The notes: generated by a model not told the origin, from the sequence alone. A stretch of 64,000 nucleotides of DNA from Hymenopus coronatus (GCA_030762935.1 CM060890.1:149444129-149508128), one strand, 5' to 3'. Positions 1 through 9,955 are shown, counted from the first letter of the stretch. Made by a program: numbers and translations.

Positions 1-780
1 CAGTGAAATACTTAAAATCTTTGACGTTCTATGTTGCGCCGGCTATGCTCAACCATGTAGAACACACACATTTGACTCTCACTCAGGGGGAGAAAGAATG
101 ACGGGTATGTGACACGGGGTAGACTTACAAACAGAAGTACTTCACTTTAGATTCCTCGGAATTGTCATCTTTGTTATTTATTGAGGCACTAATCCTTGGA
201 GCAACTCCCGACATAGATGCTTATAACTAATGCTATTTCTTCTGTTTGCCCAGTTCTCATTTCTATTTACCGCGTACTTCCCTATTACGCGATATAAAAT
301 TGATACATCAACTCATACGGTAACTACACCACTTTGCGTAAGAATATCACAAACTCGAGCACCAACCTGCAACATCCACGCACAGCGTACGGAATACAGC
401 ATACAGCCTATTTTCCTGCTTATATACCTAAAATATCCAATCTTGGGGTTCTTTTTTGATTGACTGCAACGTAGCACAAAAGTAAAGTTGTCACGTGGTT
501 AATTTTGGAAGTTAATTGTATTATACTCACTTGACCGCCTTTTTTAATGGAAGAGTTCCGAGCTGCTACTTTTAGGGAAAATATCTATCTCTATAAAGCT
601 CCCTGTTACTTAGGTCTCTAATGCGCTAAAACCTTGCTCTTACAAAATCATCTGTGTTTCTGGATTGACAAAATAAGTAACCTTGGAATATACAATAATT
701 TTTCACCCTAAAATTTTGTGTTCTGCAATCTGCCCAGTCTTAGCTATTGAAGCAGATATATTTCCTATGTTAAACCTGTG
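1..780. other. Unassigned sequence, no gene recognised
   Basis: AT-rich, non-repetitive-looking sequence. Short open frames exist, for example 77 codons at 230-463 with a hydrophobic start, but I recognise no domain and composition does not suggest coding. The last part may include the diverged 5' end of the LINE that becomes recognisable near 785. Confidence 0.4.
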
Positions 781-784
781 CGAA

Positions 785-1217
785 ATTATAATTGATAATA
801 AAATACAAAGCGTGCGAATATACTGTTGCAATCCTTCGGTCGTATGTTTGCGAGAGACTAAGCTCCGTCCAAGACAACTTTAAAATCAAACGGTACACCT
901 GTAAGGTGTGATCTTATCATCAGGTGTACGTGCACACCGGGGCACTAAAATGCTTATCAGAGATGATATATTAGTGAAATCAGTATCATTACGGCCTAAC
1001 ATCCAGTCAGTTGCTGTATGGACCAGATTCACCATTTGTAATATATGTATATATCTCCCTCCGTCTGATGATCCCTCGATCACTGATTTAGGGGGTCTAG
1101 TTTCAAAACTACCAACACATTTTCTTTTGGCAGGCGATATGAATGTCAACCATCCACTTTTGGGCTCACCTCGGGCTTGTGTGAGAGGTAAGCTAATTGC
1201 CGGTTTCTTGGACAATT
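785..1217 (+). pseudogene. LINE endonuclease domain, 5' part (Jockey/I-like), broken
   Basis: This is the first recognisable part of a non-LTR retrotransposon ORF2, the AP-like endonuclease (EEP fold) that nicks target DNA for target-primed reverse transcription. The translated + strand shows the metal-binding segment VCLRETKL near 843-866, then a stretch like the family's GGVAILVRDDI region (here GTKMLIRDDILVKS, about 942-982) and the LPTHFLLAGDMNVNHPLLGS block near 1109-1168, which matches the family's catalytic GDFN-H motif. The GDF to GDM change and two in-frame stops near 881 and 899 show that it is dead. The reading frame runs to 1217, where a mariner element interrupts it, and resumes at 2482. 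The true 5' end of the LINE is not identified. Assignment to the Jockey/I group comes from overall motif similarity and not from a tree. Confidence 0.8.
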
Positions 1218-2481
1218 CTAGGGTCGGCTGATAAGTCCCGGGCCTCTCAATGAAAACCGCATTAAAAACTTTTTTTTTGTTTTTTGCTTTATTTCTCAAC
1301 AATCTCCAGAGAGGCTAATACATTTGTCATATCAGTCTTCTAATTTAACTAAACCATCTCTGTAGTGCGATTTATCAAGGTACTCAAAATAGCTGTTTAC
1401 TGCATAAATGACCTCGTTGCTGTGAAATCTTCGTCTTCCAAGACATTTTTGAGTTTGGGAGTAGGTGGTAGTCACTGGGTGCTAGATCTGGCGAATAGGG
1501 TGGATGTTCGAGCAATTCCAACTTTAATTCCTAATTTTTCCCATTGCAATGACTGAACGATAGACCGGAGCATAGTCGTGATGAAAGAAGACTTTTTTTT
1601 TTTTTTTTTTTGCCAAATGAGGTCTTTTTCTTTTCGCCTCATCTCTCAAACGTTGCAGAAAGCTTGCGTAGTAGTCACCACTGATACTTTTACCATTTTC
1701 CAACTAATCAATAAAAATGATTCCCTGTGCATCCCAGAAAACACTCGCCATAGTCTTGTTAGCTGACAAAATTGACTTTGTGTTTTTTGGAGCTGGTTCA
1801 CCTGGTGCAATCCACTGTTGTGACTGTGATTTACTTTCTAGAGAGTAGTGATGTATCCAAGTTTCATCCATGCTGTCTCAAAAATGCGCTAGGATTTTTA
1901 CGGTAGAGCTCCACATTCCTAACAGAAACAGTTTTTCTTTACAACTTTTGATCAGGTGTCAAACACGGCACCCATCTTGCACAGACCTTGTGAAAGCCCA
2001 AAATATTACTGCACGTTCTTTTGATATGTTTACAGCCTCTGCTATCTCAAACAACTTTAATCTGCGGTCTCCCGGTACTAAACAATGATTTTTTTCAATG
2101 ATCTCTGGAGTTTTCAATTCTACAAGGCGTCCAGAGCGAGGCTCATCACTAGTGCTCGTACGTCCCATTTTAAACACTTTTAATCATTGAATATGAAGAG
2201 GCAGTATCTTTTAATGTACTATCAATTTCCTCCTTGATTTCTTTAGGCGTTAAGCCTTTCAAATGGAGGTATTTAATCAGTGCTCGTTTTTCCAAATCGT
2301 CCATTTTGGTGAAAACTGTAAAGTTGTCTTGTTTAAAATGCTGTCATTCGAAAACTAAACAAGCTATTGACCTGTACTATGGATACAAGCTAATCTAGAG
2401 TTAAATTGTACGGTGCTACAGTCTGACTGGCCTAGTGGCGCCATATCTGTGTGAGGCTCGGGACTTATCAGCCGACGCTCG
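1218..2481 (-). mobile_element. Decayed mariner DNA transposon, inserted in the LINE
   Basis: The element is a 1,264-bp Tc1/mariner member. Its terminal inverted repeats are easy to see: GTCGGCTGATAAGTCCCG begins at 1223, and its reverse complement ends at 2476, with five further terminal bases on each side. The target duplication is TA on the right (2482-2483) and a mutated TT on the left (1216-1217). Removing the element and one target copy restores the reading frame of the host LINE (FLDN followed by LALLNTG), so these ends are probably exact to the base. The length fits the family norm of about 1.3 kb. The transposase lies on the - strand and is broken by stops and frameshifts, so this copy cannot move by itself. 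Confidence 0.9.
1300..2304 (-). pseudogene. Mariner transposase pseudogene
   Basis: Read on the - strand from ATG at 2304, the protein begins MDDLEKRALIKYLHLKGLTP. It continues, after a frameshift near 2175, into the helix-turn-helix and linker region (GRTSTSDEPRSGR, then RRLKLFEIAEAVNIS). The catalytic domain follows: MDETWIHHYS near 1870 with the first Asp, WDAQGIIFID then an in-frame stop near 1705, FHHDYAP near 1575 with the second Asp, and SPDLAPSDYH near 1480 with the third Asp in the DD34D arrangement. The C-terminus KSHYRDGLVKLED is visible near 1340. A run of lysine codons near 1591-1608 has grown into a poly-A tract (poly-T on the + strand), which is a likely frameshift site. The family cuts and pastes DNA at TA sites. 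This copy is inactive. Confidence 0.88.
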
Positions 2482-3772
2482 TAACCTAGCTCTCCTGAAC
2501 ACCGGAGTTCCTAAATTTCTTTCTGGTGTTTTCAACAGTTTTTCACATCTGGATATTGCAGTTTGTTCACCACAGTTAGCACTTTCCTTACAGTGGAATA
2601 TCATCGTTGATTTACATTCTAGTGACCGCTTTCCATGCCTTATTAGTCTCTTATCACAAGATACCTGTTGCACACGTTTACCTACATGTCGCTTAGACCA
2701 AGCCAATTGGAACCTTTACTTCTTTCTGGTTGGGTGTTTTTGATTACACGAGCATGACTGTGAATGTTTTAGTGCAAGATCTCACGAAAAATACTTTTGA
2801 TGCTGCTGAGCAGTGTATTCCACGGTTGAGTGTTCTGTCGTCGATTTCCGGCACCTTGGTGGACGGATGAATACCGGAATGCCATTCGTGCTCTTAGGGT
2901 TGCCCAACACTGGAATACCTGAGTATCAAAAGATGGGCGCCAAAACTAGGCAGGCTATTAAGGATAGCAAAAAGGCTGGAGTAAGTTTGTAAGCTTCACT
3001 TAATCAACATACACCTTCCTCTGTCATACGAGATAAGTTAAGGCGCGTGGACGGAAAAACGACCGGTACGCCAATTGCCGGTCTTAAATAAACTGAAGGA
3101 GCTGTTGATACGTTTGACGTGGTCAACACTTTTGGCAGTGCTTTCGCTCAAGTGTCTAGCTTAGATAATTATTTGCCTGAGTTTCTTCCTGTTAAGGCTC
3201 AGATGGAATCTCAAGGTTTCTACTTTCGTTCTGGAAATCTTAAAGATTACAATCGTCTTCACTATGACGGAGTTAGACCATGCACTATCGACATCGCGAA
3301 ACTCTGCGCCAGGTCCTGTTGAATCCTACGTCCAAATGTTGCAACATCTCCATCCTGAAGGTAATGCTTTCCTGCTCGATGTGTATAATCGTGTTTGAGT
3401 TGACGCAACTTTTCCAGAAAGTGGCACTAAACCATATCTTACTGTTTTTGAAAACTGGAAAGGACCATTTCCTTTCTTCCAGCTACCGTCGTATTGCTCT
3501 CTCCAGTTGTGTTTGCAAGGTGGTGGAGCGCATGATCAATGGAGGGCTGGAAACTCGCAATCAACTGACTAAGCTCCAGTGCGGGTTTCGACGACGTTAA
3601 GCAGCTGATCACCTTGTCTCGATTTCGTCGCAGTTGATCGGATTCATGAAGAACTGTCAAACAAGGCTTATGATACGTATTGGCGAGCATGGACATTAAG
3701 TTCCCTATACAACTGGAATATACTTGGACCCCTACCGTTATTTATTCAGAGGTTTATGAGGGACAAGCTTTT
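2482..3772 (+). pseudogene. LINE endonuclease 3' part and reverse transcriptase 5' part, broken
   Basis: The LINE resumes after the mariner. First comes the end of the endonuclease: LALLNTGVPKF near 2487, FSHLDIAVCSP with the family's conserved Asp near 2547, and DLHSSDRFP with the Ser-Asp-His/Arg catalytic region near 2610. A frameshifted linker follows, with AKTRQAIKDSKKAG near 2940 and LRRVDGK near 3040. The reverse transcriptase begins near 3420 with LKTGKDHFLSSSYRRIALSSCVCKVVERMI, close to the family's KPGKDP..SYRPI..L.C..K..E.M motif, then CGFRRR near 3580. A shifted KAYDTYW near 3665 stands where the family has FxDLEKAYD. Several stops and frameshifts make it non-functional. A Helentron-like element interrupts it at 3773 and the frame rejoins at 4630. 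Confidence 0.85.
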
Positions 3773-4625
3773 ACTTTCTCTATGCGTACTATACATAGTG
3801 TATAGAGAAGGTATTGCACTTTACCCAAAAAATTGATACCGAGATTTCGCTGGGAATATATGTTTTAAGGTCCCCTGTATCCAAAAAAGCATTTTCAAAA
3901 AAAGGTCAGTTCTTGTGTGTGTGTGTGTGTGTGTGTCTGTGAACACGATAACTTAAAAACGAAAAGTCTGTAAAATACCAAACTTGGTATTTAAGTTTAG
4001 TATCTTCCAGGGGTGAGAAAAATCCCCTCACTCCCACCTACCCTTTACATGGAACTTTTTTTCGAAAATTTTAATTTTCCCAAAAATGTCTAACGATTAT
4101 GAGTAAAATATCGTATATTAAAGATATTTACCTGACAAATGAAATATATATCTTGAATTTTCTGGGAATAGCCTCTGAAGACTACTTTATTCTGGATGAA
4201 TTTTACGGAATTTTGCACAACTGGTAAACCGTAAAAGACAGACAAAAACTTATCCCACAAAAAATTGTAGAGCACGTTAAAACACAGTTTATGTTATAGA
4301 CAATTTTTTCGTTGGCTTGATCGTTGTTTAGATATTCCTTGCTTTTGGTTTCAACTTTAAAAAACTTATGCTTTTCTCATACAGGAATCTGTCAATTCCT
4401 GTCCATACAAACAAAGGAACTTCAGTTACATAGCAACCAGCTTTTGAATATCACTTTAACCTATGCTCCTCCCTTATTTCGCTTCTACTTACAAGGAAGT
4501 AAGAAATAAAGGCTACTTCTGCTAATTTTTTCTCGATTAGCATGAACTACGATAGAAGAATACACTTTTAACACTAATTTTCTGCAGAGATGTAGAGAAA
4601 GTTATGTGAATGGAACACATCAAAT
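3773..4625 (+). mobile_element. Helentron-associated (HINE/DINE-like) non-autonomous element, full copy
   Basis: The element is 853 bp with no coding capacity. It starts ACTTTCTCTATGCG and is flanked by TTTT on both sides (3769-3772 and 4626-4629). Removing it with one T-run restores the LINE frame (RDKL then LRVRVG). It has no terminal inverted repeats, but the 5' terminal ACTTTCTCTA recurs inverted about 25 bp inside the 3' end. The 3' end carries a small hairpin (ATGTG, 7-nt loop, CACAT), and a variable TG microsatellite lies at about 3914-3936. Subterminal inverted repeats, a 3' hairpin, insertion in T-runs and an internal microsatellite together are the known layout of Helentron-derived elements. 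The class is inferred from structure; no Rep/helicase gene is present. The 5' end also folds on itself (ACTTTCTCTA against TAGAGAAGGT). Confidence 0.7.
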
Positions 4626-5175
4626 TTTTGCGAGTAAGGGTCGGCTCGGTTTTCTGAACAAGAGAATGGAGTGCTACAGGGATCGACACTAAGCGTCACG
4701 CTGTTAGCTATATCAATTGTATCTCGAAATGTGTTCCACTAGGAGTATCGTCCTGTTTGTTCGTATACGTCTTTGCCGACTATTGTACTTCACGCACACC
4801 TTCATCAGCAGTGTTTAGACAATCTTTAAAATTGGAGCTCTAAAAACGGATTTCGCTTCTCAACTTCTGGAGCCGCAGGAGACGATGACAACCTTCGCTG
4901 CGATTTGGTTGTTTTACTACCATTCGCGGAAGAGACGAGTCTCTTAGGTGATATGCAATACAAAACTATTGGTCACATAAGCGCAAATATTTTACGGATA
5001 CTAAGCGGCAAATCTTGGGGAGCGGATCGGACAGACAATTTTCTACGACTTCATCGCCCACTGATCCGATCCGAGTTATATTACGGATGCATCGTTTATT
5101 CCTCAGCACTAACTTCTGTGCTGAGAAAATAAGACACCCCATAATCAGGGTATGTGTATTAAACCGTGGCAACTA
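4626..5175 (+). pseudogene. LINE reverse transcriptase 3' part, broken
   Basis: This continues the same LINE. Near 4630 it reads LRVRVGS, then FSEQENGVLQGSTLSVTLLAI near 4652-4715, matching the family's ENGVPQGSVLSPTLF motif. VYVFADYCTS follows near 4764-4790; this is the catalytic YxDD box, degenerated to VFADY, so the first active-site Asp has been lost. The thumb-like region ILRILSGKSWGADRT...LHRPLIRSELYYGCIVYSSALTSVLRK lies at 4990-5130 and resembles the family's LRVLSGKSWGADR..LLRLYRALIRSKLDYG block. Recognisable similarity fades near 5175, where an unrelated SINE tail begins. Frameshifts near 4720 and 4835 prevent translation. Confidence 0.82.
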
Positions 5176-5207
5176 ATTAAACCAGGGTAAAATATCCCAG
5201 ACTTTAT

Positions 5208-5209
<2 letters not shown>

Positions 5210-5258
<49 letters not shown>

Positions 5259-5493
5259 TAGTTTAACGTCCTTTAACCTGGTTTGGTCATATCGGACGAT
5301 GAATGAAATTGATGATATGATGCTCAAATGATCTCGGGGTCCATGGAGCTTAAAGTTACTCGACATTCGTCTTCTCAGGATAAGGGAAAACCCCGAAAAA
5401 ACCCTACCCGGGTAACTCACCCTAAGCGAGATTCGAACTCACGAGATTCGAACGTGAGGCAGACATGCTACCACCACGCTACCCAGGCGGGCT
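5210..5493 (-). mobile_element. tRNA-derived SINE with poly-A tail
   Basis: On the - strand a tRNA-like head lies at 5493-5428. It has an A-box match TAGCGTGGTGG (complement of 5471-5481) and a B-box GTTCGAATC. The B-box region is duplicated in tandem: GAGATTCGAAC occurs at 5428-5438 and again at 5443-5453 on the + strand. A body of about 160 bp follows, and the element ends in 48 A's, seen on + as the T-run 5210-5257. The head carries Pol III promoter signals but is not a working tRNA. No clear target duplication was found. It sits where LINE similarity stops. Confidence 0.75.
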
Positions 5494-5724
5494 TTTACAT
5501 TTATTACTAATTACTACTTATACCAATTACAAGTTTAATCAATACGAGTTAAATTTACAGATACAAACATAACCTAAAGGTTTATAAATACAAATTAAAA
5601 TCATATTTATTATCATTTAAGCTGTGTTAGTATTTAATTTAGTATAATTTTTGGTTTAATTGATATTATAATTTTAGTATATAATTTTATTATTAAAATT
5701 AGTTTTATATTATTTTAATAACTT
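5494..5724. other. AT-rich filler left of the PIF-like element
   Basis: Very AT-rich sequence with no open frame of note. Its composition resembles 7346-7690 on the other side of the PIF-like copy, so the transposon probably landed inside one AT-rich block. Confidence 0.4.
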
Positions 5725-5727
5725 TTA

Positions 5728-7342
5728 GGACCGGTTGTACGAACTCTGAATAACTCCTGGAATAGTTATCCTTGGAATACACTATTCACGGTATAAATGT
5801 GGTGCCGGGTCGTACGATGTAATTATACTTATGTATTAGACTGTTTGTAGATTTAAAACTAATGTTGGCTATATTGCGAGTCATTCATGGCCAACTGATA
5901 CGTTCTTACTGCTTTATTTTGCTAAAAATTTGCATTGTTTTCACAATCAGCTGTTCCTAAACTATGTATTATTTCTTATTTTAACTAATTGCGGCACTAT
6001 GAAATAATTATGAATGTTCACAAGCGTGTTCGGAATGTAGAATTGCCATACACTTTACAAAACATAAACACATAGGTATACTGTGACTTCTTGCGATAGG
6101 TTAGGAGTATGGGAATGAAACCTTACCCTATGTGCAAAGTTGTATCTTGTGCTGATATATGACATCTTTCCGTTTCTGTACTCAAAACAGCTAACGTGCA
6201 TTTTATTCATTAAAATACTTAGTAAGCGAATTTTGAAAATTTTAGTGTTGCCAATACCACTGTCAACTTAAGATATGCATAATTGAATCGTTGAACCAAG
6301 ATAAGTACAAAAACAATTTGCTATACAGGTATTATTTACCAGCAGAAATATTAGTAGTTATGTGGAATAGTACGTTAAACCATTCCCATTACAGTTCGCA
6401 CTTTGAGAATGGCAATATTTAATACAGCAGCTAGAAATTGTCAACCAAACCAATAAAACCGAGAATATTATACTTTACGGAAGGCATTCTCTATTCAATC
6501 AAAATTGTCTCTAATGTATTAAACCTACAGCATATGATACGAAAAATAATGAATTAATTGTAAAATAATATATTTAGATTTACGAGCTCTGAAAGCGTTT
6601 TTTAATCTGGGTATCTCCTCCCTACATCACAAAGCTTGTAGTGTTATCGTTTTTAAACTTGCACATAACCTCCAAAATCTGAATATAGTACAGAATGTCG
6701 CTAACATTAACACTTGTGGCTATCTTACGTTTTGAAGCATATTGCCCTAGAAGTAACCTATCCTTTATATTTAGTCAATAAAACGTAGCCTCACTCTTTA
6801 CAACGCTATGCATTGTGCTGGTGAATTGCTGCGCTACACGATTTTATATTTATCTTGGGTTGGATTAACTTTAATTGTTTCCATAAAAATAGAGGTATTT
6901 GGATGATAATATTGTAGGTAGGTTTTATTGTTTTATAAATGAAACTTAATTTGACTATCTTCTTGTCATCTTTATCTTATAACCACGAAGTTGTCTGTGT
7001 GATATCTTTTCTCAACATTGTTAAAGCCGTGTACATTTATCGGACCATCTCTACAACATATTGTATTTAGGTATAATATGCCCTTAGAAACAGATTATAA
7101 AGAACTTAATCGTTTATATCGGTCAAATATGGGTCAAAATTGTGTCGCGTACCGAAGCAGCCATTTTCCTTTTTATACTCTATTCTCGGAATATCGGCGT
7201 ATCCCCGCAAGGAATCACGGAATAAGTTATTCCATGTTTATTCCCTTGATAGTCTCTATTCCGTTGTCGTACAACACAATTTAGCACATAACCATGGAAT
7301 AGCGTCTAACAGAGGTTTATTCCGAGTTCGTACAACTGTCTC
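5728..7342 (+). mobile_element. PIF/Harbinger-like DNA transposon, left copy
   Basis: The element is about 1,615 bp, flanked by TTA at 5725-5727 and 7343-7345, the usual target duplication of PIF/Harbinger elements. The ends are GGACCGGTTGTACGAAC on the left and, inverted, GAGACAGTTGTACGAAC on the right. Both ends carry repeated GGAATA motifs just inside the termini, which could be transposase-binding sites. I recognise no transposase. The open frame of about 88 codons at 7018-7284 has no known motif. Most of it is matched in inverted orientation by 8433-9665, which lacks the segment at about 7065-7305. The superfamily call rests only on the termini and TTA, so it is tentative. Confidence 0.55.
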
Positions 7343-7345
7343 TTA

Positions 7346-7739
7346 ATTATACTACTCTTATTATCATAACATTACTTAAAACTTCATACACAAAATTTAC
7401 TATTTTACTTATAACATTTAAAATATTACATCAAAAATTTACAATGCCTAATATAATTTATTTTCTAAACTTTATATTTATTGAAAATTCTCTAAAATTT
7501 AAAATTAAATAATTACCTATTAAAAATTTTCATATCCATCCATATTCAATGTAAATTTATATTTAATTTAAATCTACATTAAATTCAAAATTATAAAGTT
7601 TACAATTTATAATTTAATTAAAAGCTTTTACATTTTTAAAATTAAGTTCACAGATTTTATATTATTATTTATTTTTATAATCATGATATCCCTGTGGCTG
7701 TTGAAGATTTTCCATGCAGTCGAGTCTAAACGGCAGAAC
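7346..7739. other. AT-rich filler right of the PIF-like element
   Basis: Extremely AT-rich to about 7680, then a short mixed-composition stretch leading into the LINE 3' remnant. No gene or recognisable element is seen. Confidence 0.4.
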
Positions 7740-7836
7740 CCCCGCTGCAGTATAGGCGTGACGTACTGTTAAGAAACTATGGCTTTGGGCCTAAGTGCCT
7801 GCCTTCACATCCAACTTTCACTCCACCGAGCTCGAC
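7740..7836 (+). pseudogene. LINE remnant left of SINE insertion
   Basis: A short stretch ending in ACCGAGCTCGAC (7825-7836), which is repeated exactly at 8160-8171 as a SINE target duplication. Joined across the SINE, the reading runs HSTELDERYRN into the LINE segment at 8172 onward. Upstream similarity is weak, and the left boundary is a guess. Confidence 0.5.
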
Positions 7837-8159
7837 AAAAAAAAAAAAAAAAAAAAAAAAATGGAAAATTGGCCTTTTATTTATGGACGCTCTTTAACTG
7901 CTTTGGTTCTCAGCGTCCCATTCTATATTGGGCGTGAAAGATCGCTTAATTTTGCTCAGAGGCCTCTCTTATCAGGCTTGAGGTTCTTTTACGTGCCATA
8001 AATCTACGACACGGGACCCACAGTTTTACTTCCCTTCCGAAGGAAGCCATACTAAGGATTTTTACGCCCGAAAAAATCCATCGTCCTCCGCCGGGTTTGA
8101 ACCCACGACCTTGGGTATATGAAGTTAGCATGGTAACCATTACACCACAAAGGGCGACT
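7837..8159 (-). mobile_element. tRNA-derived SINE with poly-T tail
   Basis: On the - strand the head has a perfect A-box match TGGTGTAATGG (complement of 8137-8147) and a B-box GGGTTCAAACCC (complement of 8093-8104). A body of about 230 bp follows. The element is flanked by a perfect 12-bp target duplication, ACCGAGCTCGAC, at 7825-7836 and 8160-8171. Its 3' end on the - strand is a run of T (the + strand A-run 7837-7861), not the usual A. A T-run is a Pol III terminator, so the tail may derive from the transcript's own end. The host is the LINE remnant. Confidence 0.85.
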
Positions 8160-8432
8160 ACCGAGCTCGACGAGCGTTATAGAAACATCTGGGTTAGTCC
8201 AAGGCCTGCAGGTGTTCGTTTCCGAGAGCTTCTTCAAAAAATGGTATCGAAATGCCTAGCACGTTTTCTAAGGGTGCACCCACCTTGGTTACGTGCGGCA
8301 TTCACGCAACTCTCGTGAGGACAGCATACAATACCTCTATCTCGTATCCGTAGATTCGGTTTTCATAGTGGCACATCCATTTATAGTGCGCAGCTGTATG
8401 CAATATATCGAGTCATTCTGTATGTTGGCCGT
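8160..8432 (+). pseudogene. LINE 3' coding remnant (pre-RNase H and RNase H-like)
   Basis: The + strand reads SPRPAGVRFRELLQKM near 8193-8240 and VHPPWLRA near 8273, like the spacer before the RNase H domain in Jockey/I-like LINEs. After a stop, HSGTSIYSAQLYAIYRVILYV near 8362-8424 resembles the RNase H motif (TSIYTAELYAI), with the expected Glu replaced by Gln. It probably belongs to the same LINE as 785-5175, with intervening sequence lost or displaced by insertions. The inner end of the right PIF-like copy cuts it off. Confidence 0.65.
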
Positions 8433-9665
8433 CGACTTGTTGTAGGAACTCGGAATAAACATCTGTTGTAGAGATAGTCCTATGAATGAACACGGCTATA
8501 AAGTTGAGAAAGGATATCACACAGACAACTTGGTGGTTATAAAACATGACAAAAAGATAGTTAAAATAAAATTGCATTTATAAAACAGTAAAACTTACAA
8601 TAATATCAAAATATCTCTTTTTATGGAAACAATTAAATTTAATATTATCGAAGCTAAATAATAAATAGTGTAGTGTAGCAATTCAACAGTACAATGCATA
8701 GCGTTGTAAAGAACGAGATTACATTTTATTGAGGAAATACAAAGGATTGGTTACCTGTAGGGGATATACGTAATATAGGCGCAAGTGTTAATGTTAGCGA
8801 CATTTTGTGCCATATTCAGATTTGGAGGTTATGTTTAACAACGATAACACTACAAACTTTGTCATGTAAGGGATGAGATGCCCCAGATTAGAGCTCGCAA
8901 ATCTAAATATTATATTATTTTATAATACATTCATATTTTTTCGTATTATATGCTGTAAGTTTAATACATTATAAACAATTTTGATTGAATAGAGAATACC
9001 TTCCGTAAAATATGTTCTCGGTTTTATTGGTTTGGTTGACAATTGCTGGCTGTTGTATTATATATTGACATCAGCAAAGTGCGAGCTGTAATGGGAACGG
9101 TTTAATGTACTATTCGACATAGCTATTAATATTTCTGTTGGTAATAGTACGTGTATAGGAAATTGTTTATGTACTTGATCTTGGTGCAACCATTCAATTA
9201 TGCATATTTCAAGTTGATAGTGGCGTTGGCAACACTAACATTTAATTTTCAAAATTCGATTACTAAATATCTAAATGAATAAAATACAAAAAACCGGGCT
9301 AAGTACATTAGCTGTTTTGAAACGGAAAGATGTCATATGTCAGTACAAGATATAGCTTTGCAATACGGTAAGGTTTCATTCTCATTTTCCTACCCTATCG
9401 GAAGAAGTCACAGTATATGTGTTTATGTTTTGTAAAGTGTGTAGCAATTCTGCATCCAAACACGCTCCTGAGGATTCATAATTATTTCATAGTACCTTAA
9501 GTAGCTGAAATAATAAATAGTTTAAGAACTGCTTATGGTGAAAAAAATTCAAATTTTCAAGAAAATAAAACTCCACCGTACAACTCGTCAGCACATTTAT
9601 ACCGTGAATAGTGTATTCCAAGAATAACTATTCCAAGATTTATTACGGGTTCGTACAACCGGCCC
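8433..9665 (-). mobile_element. PIF/Harbinger-like DNA transposon, right inverted copy
   Basis: This is a second copy of the 5728-7342 family in opposite orientation. The outer end is the inverse of GGGCCGGTTGTACGAAC (ending at 9665) and the inner end contains GTTGTAGGAACTCGG at 8439-8453. It can be matched along its length with the left copy, for example the subterminal segment ATACACTATTCACGG and the GGTTTTATTGGTTTGG stretch. It lacks about 240 bp that the left copy has near its inner end. No clean TTA duplication is visible at either end. Together the two copies form an imperfect inverted repeat with arms of more than 1.2 kb. Confidence 0.6.
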
Positions 9666-9667
9666 CC

Positions 9668-9955
9668 AAACTTTTCTCAAACGGGAAGACATCTTACTTC
9701 TCGTTTTTCGTTTGTTTACTCCTGAAGAGCAAAAATATTGGAATTTGAATTGTTTCATATAGCGACCGGCTTTTAAAGGACCAGACTATCCCTTTAGCCT
9801 GTGCATTTTACTCTCCTACTTAAAATGAGGCTAGTAATAAGTTTAATTTTGCTAATGTTTTCTTGATTAGCATGGTGTAGGTAAGATATTACTTTTTTGG
9901 ATAGCATTTTGGTTTACCGAACAGCCAGAGAACATCTGAATGGAACGCATCAGAT
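9668..9955 (+). mobile_element. Helentron-like element, 3' fragment
   Basis: Matches the last third of the 853-bp family. It contains CTTTTCTC, the segment around the family's CAACCAGCTTTTGA (here CGACCGGCTTTTAA), CTTGATTAGCATG, and the terminal GAATGGAACGCATCAGAT followed by T's. The 5' two thirds are absent; the fragment begins next to the right PIF-like copy. Confidence 0.65.

Noticed and set aside
230..463. Small membrane protein gene
   Set aside because: There is a hydrophobic stretch but no family match, no gene context and AT-rich noise-like composition.
1591..1608. SINE or LINE poly-A tail inside the mariner
   Set aside because: The transposase sequence continues on both sides (LAKK then FHHDYAP), so this is an expanded lysine-codon run.
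3914..3936. Independent TG microsatellite locus
   Set aside because: It is an internal part of the Helentron-like family and is present at the same place in other copies.
5145..5420. Lysine-rich protein on -
   Set aside because: The lysines are translated from the SINE poly-A tail.
8093..8159. Genuine tRNA gene
   Set aside because: A- and B-boxes are good, but the sequence continues into a SINE body with a tail and a 12-bp target duplication.
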